From Trueperella sp. (lineage in GTDB: Bacteria; Actinomycetota; Actinomycetes; Actinomycetales; Actinomycetaceae): a stretch of DNA of 39,155 nucleotides. Of this stretch, positions 24,315 to 32,720 are shown piece after piece. The first letter of the stretch is position 1, and every line of letters begins with the position of its first letter. A program made the translations under genes and the position numbers. Below the pieces are notes generated by a model, which was not told the origin of the DNA, did not search any database, and saw only the letters and a list, made by a program, of their open reading frames with translations. The stretch spans positions 1 through 39,155 of the forward strand of contig JALEWQ010000136.1 in NCBI GenBank assembly GCA_022783305.1, in the 5' to 3' direction.

Positions 24315-25640
24315 CTACGGAGCGTCCGCCTGGACAAGGCGGCCGGCCCCGCGAGCCTGGATGGCGCCGTCGTCGGCACGCACAAACACCGCCTGCCCCG
24401 TGTTCATCAGGCAATACTGGCCGCTGGCCGTGCGGATCTCGGCCGCACCCGCGACACAGAAGAGGATCCGCGGCCCGGCGCCGCGCAGCTTGACGCGGCG
24501 GGTGGCGTCGCGCAGGTTGATGATGGACAGCTCAAAGTCGTCGACGGGGGCGTAATACGTGGACTGCACCGGCGAGATCCGCTCGGGCGCGATGCGTATC
24601 GGCGGGGCGGCCACGGTCTCCATGACGTCAAGCAACTCGTCCACGTCCACGTATTTCGACGTCAGGCCGGCGCGCAACACGTTGTCCGAGTTCGCCATGA
24701 TCTCCAGCCCGAAGCCGGAAAGGTAGGCATGGACGGTGCCTGCCGGAGTGAACATCGCCTCGCCAGGATTCAGCGTGACGGGGTTGAGCAGGAGCGAGGC
24801 GACGACGCCGGGGTCGTCCGGGAAGTAGCCGGCCAGCCGGCCCACGATCGCGTCCGCGCGTGGGGAGGGGGAATCCTCCGCGGGACGACGGCGGCACGCC
24901 GCCACCACCTCGGCCACGGCTTGCGGGGTGGGGCGCGCCGCAGAGAGCAGAGAGGAGAACGCACCGCGCACCCCGTTCGCGTTGGGCTCGCAACGGATAG
25001 CCTCCGCCAGCCGGTCGGTGAGCTCGGTGCCCAGCCCTTCGAGCACGCCGATGATGCGGCGCGGGGAACGGAAGCCGACCAGCGCCTCAAAACGCGTGAA
25101 GGCGTAGACCAGCTCCGGCTTGTGGCTGGCGTCCCTGTAGGAACGATTCGGCGCGTCCAGCGCGATCCCCTCAGCCGACTCCCGCGCGAAGCCCCGCTGA
25201 GCCTGCTCCATCGAGGGGTGCACCTGCAAGGACAGCGGCTGGGCGGGCGCGATGAGCTTGAGCAGGAAGGGAAGCTCACCCTTGTGGCGGTGCATGACAT
25301 CTCGCCCCAGCGCGCCCTCCGGGTCGCAGGCGATGTAGTCGCGCAGGTTGGCGGGCGAGTTGGTCCGGCTGCCGGCCGCCGCGCCGGCGGGCTCAGCGCC
25401 GACCTGGCCGGCGCGAACCGCCGCATCGCTACCGGCCGCCGCGCCGCGAGAAGACCGCACGTCCTCAGCCGCGAGCGCGCTCGCGTGCGGGCCCACATCG
25501 TAGCGGGCGGGGGCGCCGGCGTGCGCGCCGAGCCACAGCTCGGCTACGGGGAAGTCGGCGGGGGGCAAACCGAAGAACTTCGGGATCACATCCCGCGCGC
25601 CCCAGGCATAGTCGCGCACACGGCCCTGAATGATGTGCAT
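24315..25640 (-). CDS. manA: Mannose-6-phosphate isomerase, class I
   Basis: Zn-dependent interconversion of fructose-6-P and mannose-6-P, feeding GDP-mannose and cell-envelope mannosides. 441 residues. Start IIQGRVRDYAWGARDVIPKFFG and PVAELWLGAHAGAPA are typical. Zn ligands: Q139 and H141 in LSLQVHPS, E176 in HKPELVYA, and the later GTVHAYLSGFGLEIM histidine. Compared with the family there is an extra Ala/Gly-rich stretch of roughly 35 residues (about 55-92, including RGAAAGSDAAVRAGQVGAE) in an N-terminal loop. Its stop lies on the permease side. The upstream DUF3027 gene ends 6 bp before its start, so they are likely co-transcribed. Confidence 0.92.
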   Translation of the reverse strand: MHIIQGRVRDYAWGARDVIPKFFGLPPADFPVAELWLGAHAGAPARYDVGPHASALAAEDVRSSRGAAAGSDAAVRAGQVGAEPAGAAAGSRTNSPANLRDYIACDPEGALGRDVMHRHKGELPFLLKLIAPAQPLSLQVHPSMEQAQRGFARESAEGIALDAPNRSYRDASHKPELVYAFTRFEALVGFRSPRRIIGVLEGLGTELTDRLAEAIRCEPNANGVRGAFSSLLSAARPTPQAVAEVVAACRRRPAEDSPSPRADAIVGRLAGYFPDDPGVVASLLLNPVTLNPGEAMFTPAGTVHAYLSGFGLEIMANSDNVLRAGLTSKYVDVDELLDVMETVAAPPIRIAPERISPVQSTYYAPVDDFELSIINLRDATRRVKLRGAGPRILFCVAGAAEIRTASGQYCLMNTGQAVFVRADDGAIQARGAGRLVQADAP

Positions 25641-25646
25641 GGAGGG

Positions 25647-26435
25647 CTACTCGTTCGCGGAGACGTCCAGATCGTTATCGTCGAGCACGGGATCCGTGGG
25701 GTCCCACAGTTTCTCCGGGGTTGGGGTGTCCGTCTCCGAATGTGCCCCGCAACCGTGGTCGAGCGAGACCACTCGCCCGTCGTAGGCGCTCCACTCGTTG
25801 GCACACACGCCGAACAGCCGGCGTGCCGAGCCTCCCATGTGGAGCAGATAGCCGCACGTGGAGCACGCCGCCTTCGCCGAGCGGGTGGCCTGGTTGTGTG
25901 GGCCGCCCTCGCCCTCATACCAGCGCTTGAAGGCCTCTTGGCGCCCCTCGTCCGACAGCACGCGCGCCCGGCCGAGGCCGAGCTCGAACTCGGCAAGCTC
26001 GTCGCCGTCCACGCCCGTTGCCTCGAAGCCCTCCTCCAGCAGCGCGTCATTGGCTTGGAGGTTCGCGTCGTCCGGGTTGTAGGGTAGCCGGTCCGTCCCG
26101 CTCACGTCGCCGGGGCGTAGCCGGTCCGCCCACGGCACCCACTCAGGCGCGAGCAGCGCGTCGGGGCCGGGCAGCAGGGCGACTTCGTCCACCGTGCCGC
26201 GCCGGGCCCTCGGCACGCGCGAGAGCGTGACAGTCCAGAACCAGCCCCTGTATCCGGGTAGCAGGCAGACGAAGGCGTGGGTGACCACGCGTTCAGCCAC
26301 CTGGACGACGCCGGCGTGCTCGCCGATGTTGGATGCGTGCGTGACCTCGAGGAGGGCTTCGCGAGCCTGGTCCACAGCGCGCGCGAGCGTCTTTTCGCGG
26401 GTTGCGTTTTGGGTGGGGTTAATACGATTAGACAT
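25647..26435 (-). CDS. DUF3027 protein with a putative Zn ribbon
   Basis: 262 residues from the ATG at 26435, which overlaps the stop of the cold-shock gene by 8 bp and is preceded by GAGGATTTTGA. The first two-thirds match the actinobacterial DUF3027 pattern: ARAVDQAREALLEVT, VTHAFVCLLPGYRGWFWTVTL, VDEVALLPGPDALLAPEWVPW, DRLRPGD. The C-terminal third has four cysteines as CSTC...GVC...HGC plus a nearby His, suggesting a zinc site. Function unknown. The close coupling with a cold-shock-domain gene suggests an RNA- or expression-related job, but that is inference from context only. Confidence 0.85.
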   Translation of the reverse strand: MSNRINPTQNATREKTLARAVDQAREALLEVTHASNIGEHAGVVQVAERVVTHAFVCLLPGYRGWFWTVTLSRVPRARRGTVDEVALLPGPDALLAPEWVPWADRLRPGDVSGTDRLPYNPDDANLQANDALLEEGFEATGVDGDELAEFELGLGRARVLSDEGRQEAFKRWYEGEGGPHNQATRSAKAACSTCGYLLHMGGSARRLFGVCANEWSAYDGRVVSLDHGCGAHSETDTPTPEKLWDPTDPVLDDNDLDVSANE

Positions 26436-26802
26436 CAAAATCCTCAGCGAGAGCCCGCAGCGCCTGAGCAATGCGCGTGCCGCCCTCCGGATAGCGGCCC
26501 CGACGGAGCGTATTGGAAGCTTGATCGAGAATCTTAATCAGGTCCTCGATGAGTGGAACCATGTCCTCAGCCGAGCGACGGTTCGCCGCCGCCAGCGACT
26601 TGTGCTTCTCAATCACCGACACCTGCAGCGCGGCCGGCCCGCGGCGCGTATCGCCGATACCGTATTCAACGCGCGTTCCAGCACGCAGGCGCACGCCGAG
26701 CGGCACCGAAGATTCGGGCAGGTAGACCTCCTGCCCGTCGTCGCCGGCAATAAAACCAAAGCCCTTCTTCTCGTCGAAGAACTTCACCTTTCCTTTAGGC
26801 AC
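26428..26802 (-). CDS. Cold-shock-domain protein with a C-terminal helical extension
   Basis: 124 residues from a GTG at 26802 with GAAAGGGA upstream. The CSD is residues 1-65: GKVKFFDEKKGFGFIAGDDG includes RNP1 (KGFGFI); RNP2, normally VFVH, reads VYLP. Residues 66-124 form an additional, largely helical region (ANRRSAEDMVPLIEDLIKIL, RRGRYPEGGTRIAQALRAL). Ordinary CspA is about 67 residues, so this is the longer actinobacterial version. Binds single-stranded RNA or DNA. First gene of the group csd-DUF3027-manA. Confidence 0.9.
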   Translation of the reverse strand: MPKGKVKFFDEKKGFGFIAGDDGQEVYLPESSVPLGVRLRAGTRVEYGIGDTRRGPAALQVSVIEKHKSLAAANRRSAEDMVPLIEDLIKILDQASNTLRRGRYPEGGTRIAQALRALAEDFDV

Positions 26803-26979
26803 CTAGCGTTCCCTTTCATGCTTATTACTACGTCTATCTATTATGGCACTTTCCCGGCCCCTTTTCCCTGTGCCCTTTCTGGCACGCATCACTGCGGCCA
26901 GCGGCTGGAGCCTCGGGGCGGGCGTGCAGGTGAGCGCCGTCCCCGCACTCGCGCGCCGGTACCCGGAGTTGATACCGTG

Positions 26980-26993
26980 GTGTTGCGCAACAC
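26980..26993. promoter_or_regulatory. 14-bp perfect palindrome upstream of the TPM gene
   Basis: GTGTTGCGCAACAC, 25 bp upstream of the start codon of the TPM-domain gene, in the 215-bp divergent gap (26803-27017). A likely operator for the TPM-pspA unit; the cognate regulator is unknown. The ribosome binding site GGGAGG lies between the palindrome and the ATG. Confidence 0.45.
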
Positions 26994-27017
26994 ACGCGCA
27001 GGTTCAGGGAGGTCCCC

Positions 27018-28928
27018 ATGAGAAAGCCGCACGTCCTTGCATCGGCCTTGATGGCACTTGGAGCCGTGCTCGTTCCCACCACCGCGTTCGCGGAACCGCC
27101 CCAGGAACTGGACTCGCGATTCACCGACCTGGCGGGCGTGGTCGACGACGACGCGGCGGCGGCCGCCCAGATCTCCGAGGTCCCGGGCGATGACCTATGG
27201 GTGGTGACCGTCAACAATTTGGACGGCATGGACGCCCAGCAGTGGGCGGCGCAGACGCACAAGACGTCGGGCATGGATCGCTACGACGGCGTGATCGTCA
27301 TCTCGGTGGAAACCAGCGAGGTCGGCTGGCATTCGACAAGCAATACGGACGTCACCGAGGCGGTGCTCAATAAGTCGCTCAGCCCGTACGTCATGGAGCT
27401 CTTCGGCAAGGGCGAGTGGGACCGTGGCGTGACCACCCTCGCGAAAAACGTGGCGTCACTGGCCCGCGGCGGCAACCTGGTGGACGATTCAGGCGGGTTC
27501 CCGTGGCCGTTGGTCGGGATCGGCGTGGCGGCACTCGGCACCGGCGGCGCGCTCGCCCTCAACAAGCGGCGCAAGGTCAAGGCCTCCGCGGCCGACGCGG
27601 ACAAGCAGGTCCAAACGGCCTCCGCCGCGCTCCTTGCCATCGACGACGAGGTCCGCGCCGCAAGCGCCGAACTGGAGTTCGCCCGCGCCGAGTTTGGACT
27701 CGAGGCGACCCAGTCCTTCCAGCAGACGATCGACAAGGCGCGCGAGGCGACGTCGGCGGCGTTCCAGATTCACTCCCAGCTTCACGACGCCGACCCGGAG
27801 ACCCCGCAGGAAAAGCTGGATCTGAGCGCGAAGATCACGGAGCTGGTCACGTCGGCGCGCGAGGCGCTCGAAAGCCACACGAAGGAGTTCTCAAAGCTGC
27901 GTAACCTGGCCGCTCACGTGGAGGCTAAGACGGCCGAGTTTAGGACCCGCATGTCGGAGATCGACCAGCGCCTGGAGCTGGGCACGCGCACGGTCGATAA
28001 CCTCGAGGTCAACTATCCGGCCTCCGCGTTGGCCACCCTGCGCACCTACCCCGCCCAGGTCACGCACCTGCTGGAGGCCACGAGCCAGTCGCTTCAGTCC
28101 GCCGATGCCGAGCTCGCGGCCGGCGATCGTAACGGGGCGGTGCCGTATGTGCGGATGGCGGAGGCCACCCTCGACCAGGCCTCCCAGCTCACCCAGGCCC
28201 TGCTCAACGCGCCCCAGCAGCTGGAGGCGGCGTCGGAGGAGATGCGCGCGCGGGTGGCGTCGCTATCCTCCGACATCGCCGACGCCCTCCGACTTGCCCC
28301 CACCGATCCGACGGTGGGGCCGCTGCTGGCCACGGCCCAGGAGGCGGTCCAGCGTGCATCTGGAGCGAACGCGGACCCGTTCCGCGCCGTCGAGGAGCTA
28401 CACGACACCGAGACCAAGATCGACCTCGCCCTTGAACCGTTCCGTGCGGCCGAGGAGACCCGCAAGAAGCTGGAGGCCAACGTTAGCCAGGCGCTGCAGT
28501 ATGCGCGTCGGGCGATCGACGACGCCGAGGCCACCGTCACCCGCTACCGTGCCTCGGCCCGTAGCGGGGCCCGCGAGCAGCTGGCCTACGCTCGGGATTC
28601 CTACCAGCGGGCCACCCGCGGCGGGGATCCGCAGGAGCGTCTTCAGTTGGCGGAAGCGGCCCGGGTGGCGGCAAATCGGGCCAAGCAGGCCGCGTTGACC
28701 GACGTGGAGCGGATGGATCGCGGCGGGCCCTACGGATCGGGCGGTTACTCCTCCGGTGACGACGCTTTCGCTGGAGCGTTGGCCGGCTCGATTCTGTCCG
28801 GGGTGGCTCGCGGCATCCTCATGGGCGGCTTCGGCGGCGATGGCTTCGGTGGCCGCCAGGGCGGCTCCGGAGGAGGCTTCGGAGGTGGCTTCGGTGGCGG
28901 TGCCACGGGCGGACGCCGCGGATTCTAG
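27018..28928 (+). CDS. TPM-domain membrane protein with coiled coil and Gly-rich tail
   Basis: 636 residues. Signal peptide 1-25 (cleavage near TAFAEPP), extracytoplasmic TPM domain (about 30-150, beginning LDSRFTDLAGVVDDDAA and including DRYDGVIVISVE), one membrane helix (about 163-182), a basic stop-transfer (NKRRKVK), a long Ala/Glu-rich coiled coil (about 190-570) and a glycine-rich, phenylalanine-containing tail (about 585-636, GGGFGGGFGG type). TPM proteins serve as membrane-linked phosphatases or assembly factors. In Actinobacteria this long form is usually next to pspA, as here, where pspA follows by 42 bp. That suggests a membrane partner of PspA in envelope stress. Confidence 0.88.
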   Translation: MRKPHVLASALMALGAVLVPTTAFAEPPQELDSRFTDLAGVVDDDAAAAAQISEVPGDDLWVVTVNNLDGMDAQQWAAQTHKTSGMDRYDGVIVISVETSEVGWHSTSNTDVTEAVLNKSLSPYVMELFGKGEWDRGVTTLAKNVASLARGGNLVDDSGGFPWPLVGIGVAALGTGGALALNKRRKVKASAADADKQVQTASAALLAIDDEVRAASAELEFARAEFGLEATQSFQQTIDKAREATSAAFQIHSQLHDADPETPQEKLDLSAKITELVTSAREALESHTKEFSKLRNLAAHVEAKTAEFRTRMSEIDQRLELGTRTVDNLEVNYPASALATLRTYPAQVTHLLEATSQSLQSADAELAAGDRNGAVPYVRMAEATLDQASQLTQALLNAPQQLEAASEEMRARVASLSSDIADALRLAPTDPTVGPLLATAQEAVQRASGANADPFRAVEELHDTETKIDLALEPFRAAEETRKKLEANVSQALQYARRAIDDAEATVTRYRASARSGAREQLAYARDSYQRATRGGDPQERLQLAEAARVAANRAKQAALTDVERMDRGGPYGSGGYSSGDDAFAGALAGSILSGVARGILMGGFGGDGFGGRQGGSGGGFGGGFGGGATGGRRGF

Positions 28929-28970
28929 TTTCAACAATGTCAACACTTTGACCAGGTAAGAGAAAGGTAC

Positions 28971-29732
28971 ATGACCATGGCAGAAAAGCAGTCCATCCTT
29001 GGGCGCATGGCCCAGTTGGCCAAGGCCAACATCAACGCGCTCATCGACCGCGCCGAGGATCCGCAGAAGATGCTCGACCAGATGGTGCGCGACTACACCA
29101 ACTCCATCGCTGAGGCGGAAGACGCCGTCGCCGTCACCATCGGCAACCTGCGCCTAGCCGAGGCGGATTACAACGAGGACATCACCTCGGCCCGCGAGTG
29201 GGGGCAGAAGGCACAGGCCGCCGTCACGAAAGCCAAGGAGATGCGCGAGGCCGGCAACGAGGAGGGCGCAGCGAAGTTCGACAACCTCGCCAAGGTCGCC
29301 CTCGAGCGCCAGATCCGCCACGAGGGCGAGGCCCGCGAGGCCGAGCCGATGATCCGCTCCCAGCAGGAAGTGGTGGCCAAGCTCAAGGACGGCCTCAACG
29401 TCATGCGCGCAAAGCTCGAGGAACTCAAGTCCAAGCGCGACCAGCTGGTCGCCCGCCAAAAGTCCGCCGCCGCCCAGAACAAGGTCCAAGACGCCATCTC
29501 CTCCATTAACGTGCTCGACCCCACCTCGGAGCTGTCCCGCTTCGAGGACAAGGTCCGCCGCGAGGAAGCCATCGCCGCTGGCCGCGCCGAGCTGTCGGCC
29601 TCCTCGCTCGACGCCCAGTTCGCCGAGCTGGAGGAATCGGAAACCTCCAGCGAAGTCGCCGCCCGCCTTGCCGCCCTCCAGGCCGGCGAGGCTCCCAAGG
29701 TGATCGAGGGCAAGGAATTCACCGACTACTAA
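28971..29732 (+). CDS. pspA: PspA/IM30 (Vipp1) family envelope-stress protein
   Basis: 253 residues, almost entirely coiled coil, of the ESCRT-III-like PspA family. The amphipathic N-terminus SILGRMAQLAKANINALIDRAEDPQKMLDQMVRDY is diagnostic. The middle helices (ADYNEDITSAREWGQKAQAAV, AEPMIRSQQEVVAKLKDGL) complete the fold. Forms scaffolds that stabilise damaged inner membrane. AGAAAGGTAC precedes the ATG. The preceding TPM gene is probably co-transcribed; a short inverted repeat GTCAA-CACT-TTGAC lies in the 42-bp gap. A strong hairpin follows. Confidence 0.93.
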   Translation: MTMAEKQSILGRMAQLAKANINALIDRAEDPQKMLDQMVRDYTNSIAEAEDAVAVTIGNLRLAEADYNEDITSAREWGQKAQAAVTKAKEMREAGNEEGAAKFDNLAKVALERQIRHEGEAREAEPMIRSQQEVVAKLKDGLNVMRAKLEELKSKRDQLVARQKSAAAQNKVQDAISSINVLDPTSELSRFEDKVRREEAIAAGRAELSASSLDAQFAELEESETSSEVAARLAALQAGEAPKVIEGKEFTDY

Positions 29733-29793
29733 ACAGTTCCGCTGAGCACGCCGGCGGCGCACCGCGCCGCGGTTGTCTCAGCCGAGCGCGATA

Positions 29794-29831
29794 CGCGGCG
29801 AGGTGGCCCCGCCAGGGGCCACCTCGCCGCG
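29794..29831 (+). terminator. Hairpin terminator after pspA
   Basis: Perfect 17-bp stem (29794-29810 with 29815-29831) around loop GCCA, 60 bp after the stop codon. No T run; the same sequence folds on both strands. Confidence 0.75.
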
Positions 29832-29854
29832 TCAATCCGCGATAGCATAGACCC

Positions 29855-30406
29855 ATGTATACCCTGATCGACGGTGAAAACATCGACGCCACCCTCGGCG
29901 TCAACATCCTCAAGCGCGCCCCGCACCCGGAAGAGCGTCCCCGATGGGATCGCGTGCTGCGCTACAACCCGTGGAGCGAGGATGATGAGACGACCGGCCT
30001 GTTCTACATGAACGCTTCCCAACGCACGGCATACACCTTCGTTCAGGCCCTCCTCGCAATCGGTTGGAAGCCGGTCCTACTCACCAGTGAGGATCCGCAC
30101 ATCAAAATCGTCGACACCGGCATCCAACGCACGCTCGAGGCCATTGCGATCCACCGCCCGGGTGCGGACATCATCATCGCCTCGCACGACGTCGACTATC
30201 TGCCCCAGGTCAGCGACCTGCTGGACGCCGGCCACCGGGTGGCGATCATGTGCTTCCGCGAGTTTCTCTCAGCGCAGTTGGCCGAGCTGGAGGATCGGGG
30301 GCTAGAGATTATCGACCTCGAGTACGACGTAGGCGCCTTCAACCAAACGCTCAACCGGATCTACCCGATCGACATCGACGAATTCGACCCGCTCGCCTTC
30401 ATCTGA
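29855..30406 (+). CDS. NYN-domain (LabA/PIN-like) putative ribonuclease
   Basis: 183 residues, one domain. MYTLIDGENIDATLG gives the first acidic motif (D6, E8), VDTGIQRTLEAIAI the second conserved helix, and GADIIIASHDVDYLPQVSDLLDAGHRVAI the metal-site loop (SHDVDY) with the following strand. This is the NYN pattern of metal-dependent RNases related to PIN domains; LabA and eukaryotic MARF1 share it. No fused RNA-binding module. ATG at 29855 lacks a clear ribosome binding site (GATAGCATAGACCC), so the transcript may be leaderless. The two-component genes follow 29 bp downstream, perhaps in one unit. Confidence 0.8.
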   Translation: MYTLIDGENIDATLGVNILKRAPHPEERPRWDRVLRYNPWSEDDETTGLFYMNASQRTAYTFVQALLAIGWKPVLLTSEDPHIKIVDTGIQRTLEAIAIHRPGADIIIASHDVDYLPQVSDLLDAGHRVAIMCFREFLSAQLAELEDRGLEIIDLEYDVGAFNQTLNRIYPIDIDEFDPLAFI

Positions 30407-30435
30407 CACGGAGCGAGGCAAAGAAGAGGATGGAC

Positions 30436-31173
30436 ATGGCATCGAAGAAACCCGAGGCGAAGATCCTCGTCGTTGACGACGAACCCACGATCCGCGAGCT
30501 ACTCTCGGCCTCGTTACGTTTCGCGGGATTCGACGTGGCCACCGCCGAGAACGGCGCGGAGGCGCTCAAGGTGGAAAGGACCTTCCTGGCCGACATCGTC
30601 GTGCTCGACATCATGCTCCCGGACATGGACGGCTTCGAGGTGCTCACCCACCTGCGCGAGCAGGAACCGGAGCTTCCGGTCCTCTTCCTCACCGCGAAGG
30701 ACGACGTGCAGGACCGCGTACACGGCCTGGAGGTGGGCGGCGACGACTACGTCACCAAGCCCTTCTCGCTGGAGGAGGTGGTGGCGCGCATCCACGCGAT
30801 CCTGCGCCGCACCAGCCCCGAGGCCACCAACCCGGATATACTTCGCTACCACGATCTGGAGATGGACGAAAGCTCCTACGAGGTGCGCCGGGCGGGTCAC
30901 GACGTCGACCTGTCGCCCACCGAATACAAACTGCTACGGTACCTGCTCATCAACGCCGAACGCGTGGTATCCAAAGTCCAGATCCTCGACCACGTGTGGG
31001 ACTACAACTGGGTGGGCGAGGCCTCGATCGTCGAATCCTATATTTCCTACCTGCGCCGCAAGATCGACTCGCCCGAGGCGCTCGGGATCACGGATCCCGA
31101 CGAGGCGGCCGCCCTCGAGCCGCTCATCCACACCAAGCGCGGGATCGGCTACGTGCTGCGCCGGGCCAAATGA
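30436..31173 (+). CDS. OmpR-family response regulator
   Basis: 245 residues from ATG 30436, six bases after AAGAGG; an in-frame ATG at 30430 directly abuts that ribosome binding site. Receiver domain: acidic pocket D14-D15, phospho-acceptor D58 in VLDIMLPDMDG, T86, K108 in TKPFS. Winged helix: DVDLSPTEYKLLRYLLINAERVVSK and ASIVESYISYLRRKID, the recognition helix, ending HTKRGIGYVLRRAK. Closest in style to actinobacterial TrcR/PrrA-like regulators. A short insertion (SPEALGITDPDEAAALEP) precedes the wing. Its stop codon overlaps the kinase start (ATGA), so the pair is coupled. Confidence 0.95.
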   Translation: MASKKPEAKILVVDDEPTIRELLSASLRFAGFDVATAENGAEALKVERTFLADIVVLDIMLPDMDGFEVLTHLREQEPELPVLFLTAKDDVQDRVHGLEVGGDDYVTKPFSLEEVVARIHAILRRTSPEATNPDILRYHDLEMDESSYEVRRAGHDVDLSPTEYKLLRYLLINAERVVSKVQILDHVWDYNWVGEASIVESYISYLRRKIDSPEALGITDPDEAAALEPLIHTKRGIGYVLRRAK

Positions 31174-32684
31174 GCACCTCCTTCCACAGGCGCCCGACCC
31201 CGAAGGTTCGCCGAAGCCTCTCCGTGCGCATCGTGTTCGCGTTCATCGTCATCATGACGGTGGTGCTGGTGACCGTGTCCTGGCTTGCCACCGTCACGCT
31301 ACGCGGCTCACTCATCGACGAAACTGACCGCAACCTGCGCTCCTCGGGCCGCACCATCGCCACCGTCACGATCGACCAGCTCATCAACGACACCCAAGAC
31401 CAGCTCCTGCCCTCCGACTTCTATCTCTTCATCACCTACACCGACCCGGCGGCCAACACCCCCTTCGGGCACCTGACGGTGGTCAACTCCCAGATCAAGG
31501 AAGAAAACGGCACCCCGCTCCACCCCGAACTGCTGGCCGAGCGGAAGAGCTCCGCGCCCTCCACCGTCCCCTCCACACGGGACGGCCAAGAGTGGCGCAT
31601 CATCACCACGGACCTCAACTACTCCCCCACCAACCTCACCTCGGTCGGATCGGTCGTCATCGGCCTGCCCCTCGAGCCGATCAACGACACGGTTCGTAAC
31701 CTCGCCGGCGCGCTCGCCACCCTCGTACTCATCACCCTCATCCTCGGCGCGCTCGCCTCCTACCTGCTCGTCGACCAGTCGCTCACCGGCCTGCGCGACA
31801 TCGAACGCGCCACCCACGAGGTCGCCGCCCGCAACCTCTCCGTGCGCGTACCCACCGGCACGGACGGCTCCGAAGTGGCCCTCCTAGGCCAATCGATCAA
31901 CAAGATGCTCGCCCGCGTGGAGGAATCCTTCGAGATCCAGGTCGCCTCCGAGAAACGCATGCGGCAATTCGTCTCCGACGCCTCCCACGAACTGCGCACC
32001 CCACTCGCCACCATCCGCGGCTACGCCGAGCTCTACCGACTCGGCGGGGTACCCGAGGGCGGAGTGGACCTGGCAATGTCGCGCATCGAGTCCGAGTCCG
32101 AACGCATGGCCCACCTTGTCGAAGACCTCCTCCAGCTCGCCCGACTCGACGAACGCCGCCAGATCAACATGCAGCACGTCGACCTCGCCACCATCGCGCT
32201 CAACACCGTCACCGACTTCCACGTCCGCGCCCCGCAATGGCCCGCGAAGGTCGTCGGGCTCACCGGCGACGAGCCCTGCTCCGTCGTCGTGACCGCCGAC
32301 GCCGAGAAGGTCACGCAGGTCATCACGAACCTGCTGTCCAACGTCATCACCCACACCCCCGAGGGCACCCCCGTCGAGGTCGCCGTGGGTACGGACGCGG
32401 AGGGCAAGGTCGGCGTCGTGGAGGTGCGCGACCACGGGCCCGGCATCGACGCCCCTGAATCCGGGCGAATCTTCGAACGCTTCTTCCGCACCGACACCTC
32501 ACGGTCACGCGGCTCGGGCGGCTCCGGGCTCGGACTGGCGATCGTCGCCGCGATTATGGAGGTTCACGACGGCGAGGCCCAGGCCCTCCAAACCCCCGGC
32601 GGCGGACTCACCATCCGGCTCCAGTTCCCAGGCGTGATAGCCGAAGATAACGGGAAGAAAAAACGCGGACGGCTGAGCCGCTAA
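31170..32684 (+). CDS. Two-component sensor histidine kinase
   Basis: 504 residues from the ATG in ATGA (31170), coupled to the response regulator; the longer frame upstream is antisense-like and basic. TM1 about 21-44, extracytoplasmic sensor 45-177 (poorly conserved, contains YLFITYTDP), TM2 about 178-200, HAMP to about 255, HisKA with H273 in SDASHELRTPLATIRGYAEL, then HATPase_c with N-box NLLSNVITHTPEGTP, G1 VRDHGPGID, F-box FERFFRTD and G2 GSGLGLAIV. A complete class I kinase of TrcS/PrrB style. Signal unknown; the neighbouring PspA unit makes an envelope stimulus plausible. Confidence 0.94.
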   Translation: MSTSFHRRPTPKVRRSLSVRIVFAFIVIMTVVLVTVSWLATVTLRGSLIDETDRNLRSSGRTIATVTIDQLINDTQDQLLPSDFYLFITYTDPAANTPFGHLTVVNSQIKEENGTPLHPELLAERKSSAPSTVPSTRDGQEWRIITTDLNYSPTNLTSVGSVVIGLPLEPINDTVRNLAGALATLVLITLILGALASYLLVDQSLTGLRDIERATHEVAARNLSVRVPTGTDGSEVALLGQSINKMLARVEESFEIQVASEKRMRQFVSDASHELRTPLATIRGYAELYRLGGVPEGGVDLAMSRIESESERMAHLVEDLLQLARLDERRQINMQHVDLATIALNTVTDFHVRAPQWPAKVVGLTGDEPCSVVVTADAEKVTQVITNLLSNVITHTPEGTPVEVAVGTDAEGKVGVVEVRDHGPGIDAPESGRIFERFFRTDTSRSRGSGGSGLGLAIVAAIMEVHDGEAQALQTPGGGLTIRLQFPGVIAEDNGKKKRGRLSR

Positions 32685-32720
32685 CAGGCCGCGACCCGCG
32701 CCGAGCCGCCGGCCGGCGCA

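Noticed and set aside
24228-26087. 619-residue open frame across manA and the DUF3027 gene
   Set aside because: Arg/Gly/Val-rich, crosses two well-supported genes on the other strand, no ribosome binding site.
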